Below are positions 17,961 through 25,657 of a stretch of 64,000 nucleotides of DNA, in pieces. This DNA comes from Thermobifida alba (GTDB lineage: Bacteria; Actinomycetota; Actinomycetes; Streptosporangiales; Streptosporangiaceae), in the NCBI RefSeq assembly GCF_023208015.1, contig NZ_CP051627.1, positions 2,666,001 to 2,730,000 of the forward strand, read 5' to 3'. Within the stretch, counting starts at the first letter, position 1, and each line of letters starts with the position of its first letter. Position numbers and translations under genes: made by a program. The notes below the pieces were generated by a model, which had not been told where the DNA came from, did not search any database, and saw nothing but the letters and a program-made list of their open reading frames with translations.

Positions 17961-18600
17961 GCGGCTCCGCGGTGCGTCCGGCGTCCGGGGCCGCCGTGCC
18001 GGGCGGGGAGCCACCGGCGGCCGCGGTGCACGGCCCGAAGCCGCGCAGCGGGCCGCGAACGCCGCTTCGTGCCGCCGTCCGAAACCCCGCCCGCTGACGA
18101 CCACGGCCTCCGAGAGGAGCTCCCCCACGGGAGGTTCGGTCCCGGCGGTGGCGCCGCCGGCGGCGAGTCCCCCGGGAGGACGGCTGGGACCGGCTCAAAC
18201 CTCCGCTCTTCTTGGCCGGTCGGGGAGGGTGCGGCTGGGAGCCGTCCCCGCGTGCCTCCCGGTGCGGGGCGGGGCCGCACAGACGGTCCCACCCCCAGAC
18301 TTCCGCATTTCGGACAGGCGGTAATTCCTGTTGCGGACACCGGAGCGCCGGACAGAGCCGCAGGTCACCGCACCCCCCGGAAAAACCTTCGGACACACCT
18401 TCGAAAGCGCCGGAATTAACCGCTCTGACCTGGTGTTTTACCAAGAGGGAAACCTTCGTCGGCACTCCTGGTTTCTCCCGTTCCGAACGGGTTTGCCGGA
18501 ATTCCCAGGAGCGCAGACCTATGAGTAGAAGCGGTGGCCGCCACGCCTTCTTCCCCACGCGACATCCCACGTCATCACGGCGACCGGAGGGAATCAGCCC
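17961..18600 (+). other. Long noncoding leader upstream of second helicase
   Basis: About 640 bases without a convincing gene; short open frames here have poor codon character. The 3' half is AT-richer (around 18410-18465) and probably holds the helicase promoter. At 18477-18491 lies the palindrome CCCGTTC-C-GAACGGG; its 13-bp core CCGTTCCGAACGG is also present at 47-59 of the window. CGGAGGG sits just before the GTG of the helicase. Confidence 0.4.
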
Positions 18601-20391
18601 GTGCCGCAACTCGCGATCGCTCCGACCTTCCTCAACGACTTCTCCCGCCTGGACAGCGGAGTCCAGCACACGATCCTGACCGCTGTGCGCTCCTACCTCG
18701 CCGGTGACGGCGAACAGTTGGAGGCCGTCTCGGACGCGTCCGACCCGCGGGTGCGGGTCCTGCAGATCAGCCCGGACTGGTCCGGCATCGTCGCCCCCTC
18801 CCGGGAGGGCTCCTACTGCCTGGTCGGGATCCGCCGGCACGACGAGGCCGTCTCCTACGCCCGGGCCTACCGGGCGCAGAGCGGCCCCGAACTGGACCTG
18901 GTGGAGATGCCCGCACCGCCCGAGCCGGTCGAGGCGGCTCCGCCCGTGCGCGGCCCCGCGGACCTGGCGGACGCCCTGGTGCTGCCCTTCACCGAGTGGC
19001 GCCTCACCCCCCACCCCGACCACCGGGAACTGGCCACCGCGCACTTCACCGGATCGGCCCAGGTCACCGGAGGCCCCGGTACCGGCAAGACGGTCCTCGC
19101 ACTGCACCGTGCCGTGCACCTGGCCGAACTGGACGCCGCCGAGTACGGCCCCGCGGTCCGGCCCAGCGTGCTGGTCACCACCGTCAGCCGCCTGCTCGCC
19201 CAGACCCTGGGCGCCCACCTGGACCGGCTGGTGTCCGCGCCGGACGTGCGCGCCCGGATCGAGGTGGTCACCGTCGACAGCCTGGCCCGCGGCGTCCTCA
19301 GCGAGCACATCGGGACCCCGCCGGAGGTCCTCGGCGACGAGGAGCTCGCCGAGCGGTGGCGCTCGGCGGCCCGCATCGACGGCCTGCCGTTCTCCGGGCG
19401 CTTCCTCATCGACGAGTGGCAGCAGGTGATCCTGGCCCAGGACCTCACCTCGCTGCCCGACTACGTCCGCTGCGAGCGCAGCGGACGGATGCTGCACCTG
19501 GCGCCCGAGTTCCGCCCGCACGTGTGGGAGGCGATCCAGCGCTACACCGGCGCCATGCGCGCCGCGGGCGAGTGGTCCTACCCGCAGGTGGCGCAGGAGG
19601 CGGCGCGGCTGCTGCACGGCTCCGGGCCGCGCTACCGGCACGTCGTCGTCGACGAGGCCCAGGACCTGCACCCCGCGCACTGGCGGCTGCTGCGCGCCGC
19701 CGTGCCGGAGGGGCCCGACGACCTGTTCATCGTGGGCGACCCCGCGCAGCGGCTCGTTGACACCCGGGTCTCGCTGGCGTCGCTGGGCATCAACGTCCGC
19801 GGCCGCGGCCACCGGCTGCGCACCAGCTACCGGGTCAGCCAGGAGATCCTCGACTGGGCGCTGCCGATGCTGGGCCGGTCCACGGGCCCGGGCGCGGACG
19901 GCTACTTCTCCGTCCTGCACGGTCCCGAGCCGGTGGTGCGCGGCTGCGCCAGCCGCGCCGAGGAGTGGGCCGCGCTGAGCGAGTGGATCCAGGCGCAGCT
20001 GGAGGCGGGGACGCAGCCCTCGTCGATCGCGGTGGCCGGACGCAACCAGTGGGTGGTGCGCAACATCGCCAAGGAACTGCACGTCAGCGGCATCGCGACC
20101 GCGCCCCTGGACGCCTCCGTGGACGTGGACGCGGTGCGGTTGGGCACCCTGCACGGTCTGAAGGGGCAGGAGTTCCGCCACGTGGCCCTGACCGGGCTGA
20201 GCGAGCCGCTGCTGCCGCCCAAGGCGGCGATCAGCGGCGCCGAAGGCGACCCGGTGGCGCTGGAGCAGGTCTACCAGGAGGAGCGCAACCTGCTCTTCAC
20301 CGCCTGCACCCGGGCCCGCGACGCCCTGTACGTCTCCTACGTGGGCGTGCCCAGCCAGTTGCTGCCCGAGTCGGTGCACCTGGCCCACTGA
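18601..20391 (+). CDS. SF1 UvrD-like helicase with N-terminal RelE-like domain (paralogue 2)
   Basis: About 596 residues from a GTG. The N-terminal 100 residues (LAIAPTFLNDFSRL, DPRVRVLQISPDWSGIV, CLVGIRRHDEAVSYARAYRA) match the RelE-like domain of the paralogue 12 kb upstream. Helicase motifs: Walker A GGPGTGKT 157-164, Walker B VVVDEAQD 348-355, then LHGLKGQEFRHVALTG and FTACTRARDALYV. The linker between RelE-like and helicase parts is about 110 residues shorter than in paralogue 1. It converges on the DUF4132 gene. Confidence 0.85.
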   Translation: MPQLAIAPTFLNDFSRLDSGVQHTILTAVRSYLAGDGEQLEAVSDASDPRVRVLQISPDWSGIVAPSREGSYCLVGIRRHDEAVSYARAYRAQSGPELDLVEMPAPPEPVEAAPPVRGPADLADALVLPFTEWRLTPHPDHRELATAHFTGSAQVTGGPGTGKTVLALHRAVHLAELDAAEYGPAVRPSVLVTTVSRLLAQTLGAHLDRLVSAPDVRARIEVVTVDSLARGVLSEHIGTPPEVLGDEELAERWRSAARIDGLPFSGRFLIDEWQQVILAQDLTSLPDYVRCERSGRMLHLAPEFRPHVWEAIQRYTGAMRAAGEWSYPQVAQEAARLLHGSGPRYRHVVVDEAQDLHPAHWRLLRAAVPEGPDDLFIVGDPAQRLVDTRVSLASLGINVRGRGHRLRTSYRVSQEILDWALPMLGRSTGPGADGYFSVLHGPEPVVRGCASRAEEWAALSEWIQAQLEAGTQPSSIAVAGRNQWVVRNIAKELHVSGIATAPLDASVDVDAVRLGTLHGLKGQEFRHVALTGLSEPLLPPKAAISGAEGDPVALEQVYQEERNLLFTACTRARDALYVSYVGVPSQLLPESVHLAH

Positions 20392-23053
20392 TCCGGCGGG
20401 AGGCGACGGCCCGCCCCGGTCTCCGGGGCGGGCCGTCCGCCGTGCGGGCCGTCCGCCGTGCGGGGCGGACGCCGGCTAGCGGCGCCCCGGATCTGGCGGA
20501 CGATGGCGGGGTCGGTGATCTCGGTGTCGGCGGCCAGCAGGAACGCCTTGGACAGGATCAGCGACAGCCGTCCCCCGTCGTCCTCGAACGGCAGGTACAG
20601 CGCGTCGGTGCCGCCGCGCGCGTCCACGACGCACAGGTAGGAGTCGTCGGGTTCCATGAGGATGTTCGCCGACCCCAGGTGGATCCGGTAGGTGCGCAGG
20701 TCGCCGCGGACCCGCAGGAAGCGGTCGGTCACCTCCAGCCGGTCGGCGATCCGCAGCCGGGGCACCAGGCGGCGCAGCGCGTCTCGGCGCGTCTCGGCGG
20801 ACTCGGTGAGGTCGCCGAACGCGGTGCGCCGCCAGTAGTCGAGGTGGTGCCGCTCCCCGCGGAGGGCCCACTCGGGGTCGGCGGCGATGGAGGCCACGCC
20901 GATGGCCAGGTCCACGTCGCGCATCGCCTCGGAGAGCACCAGGGGCGGCACCCGCTCCAGCGGGGCGGGGCCGTCCTCCCCCACCGGGGTGAACCACACC
21001 GGCCCGGAGGAGCAGTACGACACGGACAGGTGCCGGTCCTCCTCCCGCTCCACCAGGTTCACCACGAAGGTCGCCTGCCCCTCCCGCCCGGTCGCGGCGT
21101 CGCGGTAGACCCGCCGGGCCTGACCGCTCTCCCCGCCGTCCCCGTACCCCGGTTGCGGTCCCCGCCAGCCGCGGCTGCCCAGCAGCGCCTTGGCCTGTCC
21201 GTACCGCAGGATGTGGGCGGCGTGGCGGTGGGAGTGGACGCGGGTGGTCCGCTCGGCCGGGGTGAGCAGGTAGACCTCGCGGAACGCCTGCCTGACCGGC
21301 TGGACGAGTCCGGCCGCGACCAGGTGGTCGCGCCAGGCGCGCACCGCGTCCGCGGTGGCGCGGACCGGGTGCCACAACCGCAGCAGCGCCTCCCCCGCTC
21401 CGGCGGCGTCGAACACCTCCGCCCCGGCGGCCTCCCGCAGCAGCCACCGCGGCCCGTCGCGTCCGGGCAGGCCCGCACGCCAGGTCCGGCCTCCGTCGGT
21501 GGAGGCCTCCCAGACCAGCCGCCGCGCATGGTGGCCGGTGGCCGAGTGGTCCATGACGTACCGCGCCCAGGAGTCGGGGGCCCAGGTCCGCCCCTCGCCC
21601 AGTGCGGCCTCCAGGCGGCGCCGCTGCACCGGCAGCAGCGCCTTCAGCTCCTTGAGTTCGGCGCGCAGCTCCCTCAGGCGCGGCCCGTGCTCCTCGCGCA
21701 CCGCTTTCGGCGGGGTCCTGACCGTACGGCCGGCGGGAGTGCGGAAGGTGAGCGCGGGCGAGCCGTCGGCTCCGATGCTGAGCACCGCGGTGTGCCCGCC
21801 GAGGGACTCCTCGCGCGTCCCGTCGGGGCCGAGTCCGTGGTCGGGGACGGTGCGGTCCATGAGGTCGTCCGGGGTGAGGCCGTTGCGTTCGGCCGCGGCG
21901 TCGAGCGCGCGCCGGGCAGCGGCCAGCACCGTCTTCTTGCGGACGGTCGCCACCGCCCGGGTCAGCGCGGCGACGGCGGCGGCGTCGCCGCGTACGCCCA
22001 GGACGTCGAGCGCGGTGACGGCCAGCCGTTCGGCACGGACGACCTTGGAGCCACCGGGCCCGGTGCCGGCGTGGCAGGCGATGTCGCCGAGGAGCGGGGC
22101 CACCCACTCCGCCTGCTCCGGGGGCAGTCCGGCGGTGCTCCACAGCAGGCCGCGCAGCAGCAGGACGGGGGTCTCCGCGGTGAAGCCGAAGTCGTCGAGG
22201 TGTGCGTGGAGGACGTCGGCCAGGCGCGGGACCTGTTCGAGTACCGCCCTGACCTCGCCGGGCAGGGACGGCCGCTCCGCCAGCAGGGCGGCGGCCCGGT
22301 CGCGCCACCGCCGGTTGGGGCGGACCGTGCAGATCTGTGCGCAGAGCGCCAGCAGCTCGGCGAGGTCGGGCGAGTCCATCGTGTCGGGGATCTCGGCGGC
22401 CAGCAGCGGTCCGACGTCGGTGCCGAAGCGCTCCCGCGCGCCGGTCGGGACGCCGTCCAGGCGTTCCACGAGCCGGTCCAGGCGCGCCCCGATCCGGCGG
22501 TGGGCGGCGTAGCCCTGGTGGTCGGCGCCGCCGTGGCGGCGGTGCAGGGTGCGGACGTGCTGCTCGCACTGCCGCAGGACCGCGTCGTCGACCGGTTCGC
22601 AGGCGGTCAGCGCCGTCCGGTGGGCCGCCTCGGCGTAGTAGGTGTCGTCGTGTTCGGTCAGGCAGCGCAGCAGGAAGGACAGGTCGTGCGCGGTCCAGTC
22701 GATCCTGTGCCGGGCCAGCCGGGTGAGCACCGTGCGCGAGGGTTCGTCGTGCCGGTTGGCGGTGTGGCGCAGCATCGCCCACAGCACCGTCATCCGGACC
22801 TGGTCGGGGGTCAGGCCGCGGAGGAAGTCGTCGAGGCGGGGCCCCCTGATGTCGGTTCCGCGCCGGTAGTGGTGGCGTCCGAAGGTGGCGAGCACGGCGG
22901 CCTCGTACTCGGCGACGAGGCCGGGCAGTTCGGGGGTGTGGATCTGCACCAGGAGGGGGACCGACGCCCCCTGACGAACCCGTCGGCCAGCATCTGCTCG
23001 GCCCACTCCCGGGGGGCGGCGGTCTCCGGGGAGGGCGGCCCGTCCGGGGTCAT
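20337..23053 (-). CDS. DUF4132-domain protein (MolR-like), frameshifted near its 5' end
   Basis: About 905 residues once one base is restored. The helical N-terminal half leads to the DUF4132 core (LRELRAELKELKALLP, GRTWAPDSWARYVMDHSATGHHARRLVWE) and a conserved tail domain (RTYRIHLGSANILMEPDD, LSLILSKAFLLAADTEITDPAIVRQI). Function of the family is unknown. The ATG with GGAGG five bases upstream is the likely start: the first 29 codons read with G/C in every third position and give PREWAEQMLADGFVR, but then one G is missing in the G run at 22967-22971 and the frame changes. As written the frame runs past a TAG at 20476-20478 and into the 3' end of the helicase gene; the original stop was probably that TAG. 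Confidence 0.7.
20406..20436. terminator. Bidirectional hairpin terminator
   Basis: A 14-bp perfect stem (ACGGCCCGCCCCGG with its complement) closes a three-base TCT loop, 15 bases after the helicase stop and between two convergent genes. Confidence 0.75.
20431..20462. repeat. Tandem 16-bp repeat, two copies
   Basis: The unit GGCCGTCCGCCGTGCG occurs twice head to tail immediately after (and partly overlapping) the terminator stem, in the gap between convergent genes. Probably a local duplication without function. Confidence 0.6.
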
Positions 23054-23055
23054 CC

Positions 23056-23383
23056 TCACCTCCGGCCAGCGGGACGAGCCTGATGAAGGTGATCTCGGGG
23101 GCTCCGGTCAGGTCGACGGTCCCGTCGAGGTCCTCGACCTGGCGGTCGCCCACGAGGAGGACGAAGCCGTTGCGCCGGAAGGCGCGCTCGGCGGCCTCGA
23201 CCGGGTCCGGGCGGGCCGGACCGTGCGGGGCCGCGGGCCGGTGCGTGCCGCGGCGCGCGGCCTCCTCGCGTACGCACAGCCGGATCAGCTCCCGCACGGT
23301 GATCCGGTCGGGCAGGTCGGGAAGTTCGAAGGTGTCGGGACGGTCCCCGCGGGGGAGGCGTCGCGGACAACGGCGCGGGCCAT
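23056..23383 (-). pseudogene. Small beta-grasp/ubiquitin-like protein ending in Gly-Gly, frameshifted
   Basis: Read with two single-base corrections this gives about 109 residues: MARAVVRDASPAGT, then DTFELPDLPDRITVREL, NGFVLLVGDRQVEDLDGTVDL and a C-terminal EITFIRLVPLAGG before TGA. The ending resembles ThiS/MoaD and other ubiquitin-like proteins, whose Gly-Gly tail is adenylated. One base is missing around the GGG at 23337-23339; another would be needed between 23058 and 23059 to bring the TGA into frame after Gly-Gly. The DUF4132 ATG would then follow two bases after the stop. The frameshifts may be assembly errors. The ubiquitin-like assignment is an inference from pattern only. Confidence 0.5.
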
Positions 23384-23488
23384 CAGTACCCCCTTTCGTG
23401 AACGGTCACCGGGACTTTAGAGGACCCCGGTGACAGCCGGGAGCCCGCCGCCCCCGGCGGCGGGCTCCCGGTGGCGTCTCCGGGGGGA

Positions 23489-24817
23489 TCAGTGTCCGGG
23501 ACGCACCCTGATGCCCTCGACGGTGAGGATCTGGCTCTGCGCGACCGGGCCGGCCACGTCGACGTCGGTGACGATCATGTAGGGCAGCAGCAGCGGCGGC
23601 GGGAAGTCGGGGGTGAAGACCAGTCTGATGCCGAGCAGCCGCACCTCCATGCGGGTGACGTGCAGGACCACGTCGCCCTGCATGGTCATGTCGGGCAGGT
23701 CGATGGAGATCCGCTCCGGGCCGTCCATCCACCACAGCACGGCGTTGTCGAAGTCCGCGCGGCTCATCCTGAGCCTGAGGTAGTGGTCCGTGCCGCCGGA
23801 GGTGGGGTACTCGACGACCCCCGCGAAGTAGGAGCCGCTCATGACGATGCTGTCCGCGGTCAATCCGCTGGTCACGGGGCTGGCGGGGAAGGGCTCGTCG
23901 GCCCGGAGGACCTGCACCTCAAGGGCTTCGCCGTCCTCGGCGGCCCGCTGGCAGGCTTCGACCGCGGCGAGGAACTCCTCCTCGGTGGCCTCCTGTTCGG
24001 CCGGGCCGGTCCGGATCTCGCACGCGGCGTCGGCCTCCCCGGTCTCCTCCTCTTCCTCCTCGGTTCCTTGTTCGGCCGTGTCGTCCGGTGCGCCGTCGGC
24101 CTGCGGCTCCCCCTCGTCTCCGGGAGGCGCGGAGGGGGACGGATCAGGCGCGGGCGTTGCGGGCGGGGTCTCCGGTTCGCCCTGCTCGTCGCCGCCCCGG
24201 TCGAACCAGTCGTCCCAGGGCCACCACCAGTCGGCGGGGGCCGGGGCGAGGAGGAGGCCCAGCGCCAGGGGGACGGCGACCAGTGCGTGGGCCGCGCCGC
24301 CCCGGCCTCCGCCGCGGTCGACGGCCTCCTCCCCGCCGTCGGCCGCGGCGGCGTCCCGCTCCCCGGCCGCGTCCTCTCCGTCCGTCCCGCCGTCCTCGTC
24401 GGCCTTCGGCACGGTGTCGCGTCCCCGGGGCCGGCCGGGTTTCGGGCCGCGGTGCGGGGTCCAGGCGAAGACGAGCGCACCGCCGACGATGCCGAGCAGC
24501 ATCCCGACGACGAAGCCGCCGAAGTTGGAGGTGAGGAAGGAGGTCAGGGAGAGCAGGACGGCGACGATGCCGTAGAAGGCGCGCTGGGCCGGGTGCAGCC
24601 AGGCCAGTACGCCCAGCGCGATCAGCGCGGCGCCGATCAGGTAGCCGGAGATCCCCGCGATGCCCTGGTAGACGAGGTAGGGCAGGGGGGCCAGCGGCGC
24701 CGCCACGATCTCCGCTCCGGCGAGGGCGGTGAGCAGGCCTCCCCAGAACGGCCGGGAGCGGCGCCATCTCGCGAACGGTCCCGCCGGGCGGCGGGACGCT
24801 CGTGCGTGCTCACTCAT
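23489..24817 (-). CDS. DUF6114-domain membrane protein
   Basis: About 442 residues. Four membrane segments fill residues 25-120 (FWGGLLTALAGAEIVAAPL, GYLIGAALIALGVLAW, AFYGIVAVLLSLTSFL, GGFVVGMLLGIVGGALVFAW), the DUF6114 pattern. A long acidic Pro/Glu-rich linker with another hydrophobic segment (ALVAVPLALGLLLAPAP) leads to a C-terminal beta-rich domain (GLTADSIVMSGSYFAGVVEY, MQGDVVLHVTRMEVRLLG) that resembles the partner DUF6230 protein. It starts four bases after the DUF6230 stop, so the two are translated from one message. The pair is conserved in Streptomyces-like bacteria; function unknown. Confidence 0.82.
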   Translation of the reverse strand: MSEHARASRRPAGPFARWRRSRPFWGGLLTALAGAEIVAAPLAPLPYLVYQGIAGISGYLIGAALIALGVLAWLHPAQRAFYGIVAVLLSLTSFLTSNFGGFVVGMLLGIVGGALVFAWTPHRGPKPGRPRGRDTVPKADEDGGTDGEDAAGERDAAAADGGEEAVDRGGGRGGAAHALVAVPLALGLLLAPAPADWWWPWDDWFDRGGDEQGEPETPPATPAPDPSPSAPPGDEGEPQADGAPDDTAEQGTEEEEEETGEADAACEIRTGPAEQEATEEEFLAAVEACQRAAEDGEALEVQVLRADEPFPASPVTSGLTADSIVMSGSYFAGVVEYPTSGGTDHYLRLRMSRADFDNAVLWWMDGPERISIDLPDMTMQGDVVLHVTRMEVRLLGIRLVFTPDFPPPLLLPYMIVTDVDVAGPVAQSQILTVEGIRVRPGH

Positions 24818-24821
24818 CGGG

Positions 24822-25436
24822 TCAGAAGCATTCGTGGGTGCCGGGTTTGACGTTGAGCTTCAGCCCGGACAGCCGCAGGGTTCCGGAGTTGACCGCCCAG
24901 GCGACCATGGTGAGGTCGTCGATGACGACGGTGTCGGACTGCAGGGCGAAGCCGCCGGGCTCGCCCTGGGGGCCGGAGACCTTGTTCAGGGTGCTGGCGT
25001 CGCGGCCGATCTCGATGGCGGAGAAGCTGGCGTTGCCCTCGAGCTGTTCGACGTCGACGACCATGTTGGTCGCGGTGACGGGGGTGTCCTCTCCGGCGTG
25101 GATGAGCACCGTCGCGGTTCCGATGGGCAGGTCGACCAGGGCCGACATGCACATGTCGGAGAGTTCGGCCTGTTCGATGACGGACAGTCCGACGGGGCGG
25201 GAGGTGTCGTCGACCGAGGTCGCGACGTCCCCGTACTGGGCGAATCCGGTGCCGTCCAACTGTGCCGCGGAGATCTTGAAGTGGTCTCCGGAGACCGCGA
25301 AGGAGGCGGCGAGCAGCCCCTGGGTGGTCGCCGCTGTGAGGATGCCCGCCGCGGCCAGGCCGGGCAGTGCCACGTAGGCGAACCTCCGCCACGCGGTGCC
25401 GCCGTCGGGGGATTCGCTGATCGTCTCGTCGGCCAT
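24822..25436 (-). CDS. DUF6230-family exported/membrane protein
   Basis: About 204 residues with AGGAGGAC before the ATG. One hydrophobic segment (FAYVALPGLAAAGILTAATTQGLLAASFAVSG) acts as an uncleaved signal or anchor; the rest is a beta-rich extracellular domain (SAAQLDGTGFAQYGDVATS, DTVVIDDLTMVAWAVNSGTL) that ends in Cys-Phe. Relatives have been labelled cholesterol esterase without catalytic motifs to support it; none is visible here. First gene of a two-gene operon with DUF6114. Confidence 0.82.
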   Translation of the reverse strand: MADETISESPDGGTAWRRFAYVALPGLAAAGILTAATTQGLLAASFAVSGDHFKISAAQLDGTGFAQYGDVATSVDDTSRPVGLSVIEQAELSDMCMSALVDLPIGTATVLIHAGEDTPVTATNMVVDVEQLEGNASFSAIEIGRDASTLNKVSGPQGEPGGFALQSDTVVIDDLTMVAWAVNSGTLRLSGLKLNVKPGTHECF

Positions 25437-25511
25437 GAGTGTCCTCCTGGTCCCGTGCTCGACGCGGGGGGTGGTTGGGGGAGGTCGGGGACTTGCGTCG
25501 GTCTTGGGCGG

Positions 25512-25531
25512 ATGTGTTACATGGAACACAT
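25512..25531. promoter_or_regulatory. 20-bp palindromic operator candidate
   Basis: ATGTGTT and AACACAT are perfect 7-bp arms around a 6-bp centre, in an AT-rich patch 76 bases upstream of the DUF6230 start. The size and symmetry suit a TetR- or LacI-type repressor. Confidence 0.5.
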
Positions 25532-25557
25532 CTACCGGCCAGTAGGAGTCGAACATT

Positions 25558-25571
25558 ACAATAGCCAATGT
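25558..25571. promoter_or_regulatory. Candidate MerR operator upstream of GMC oxidoreductase
   Basis: ACAATAGCCAATGT differs at two of 14 positions from the dyad ACAATAGTCATTGT found upstream of the diiron oxygenase and MerR genes. It lies about 87 bases before the oxidoreductase ATG. Confidence 0.5.
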
Positions 25572-25657
25572 CACATTTCCAAGTGACTCATTCCACATCT
25601 CCGGCCGGCATCCGCGAACCCTCGCCCGCTCATCCTGATCCGCCAAGGGGGCATCCG

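Noticed and set aside
18069-18528. Short open frames in the leader of the second helicase
   Set aside because: Poor third-position GC bias, no ribosome sites and no recognisable motifs.
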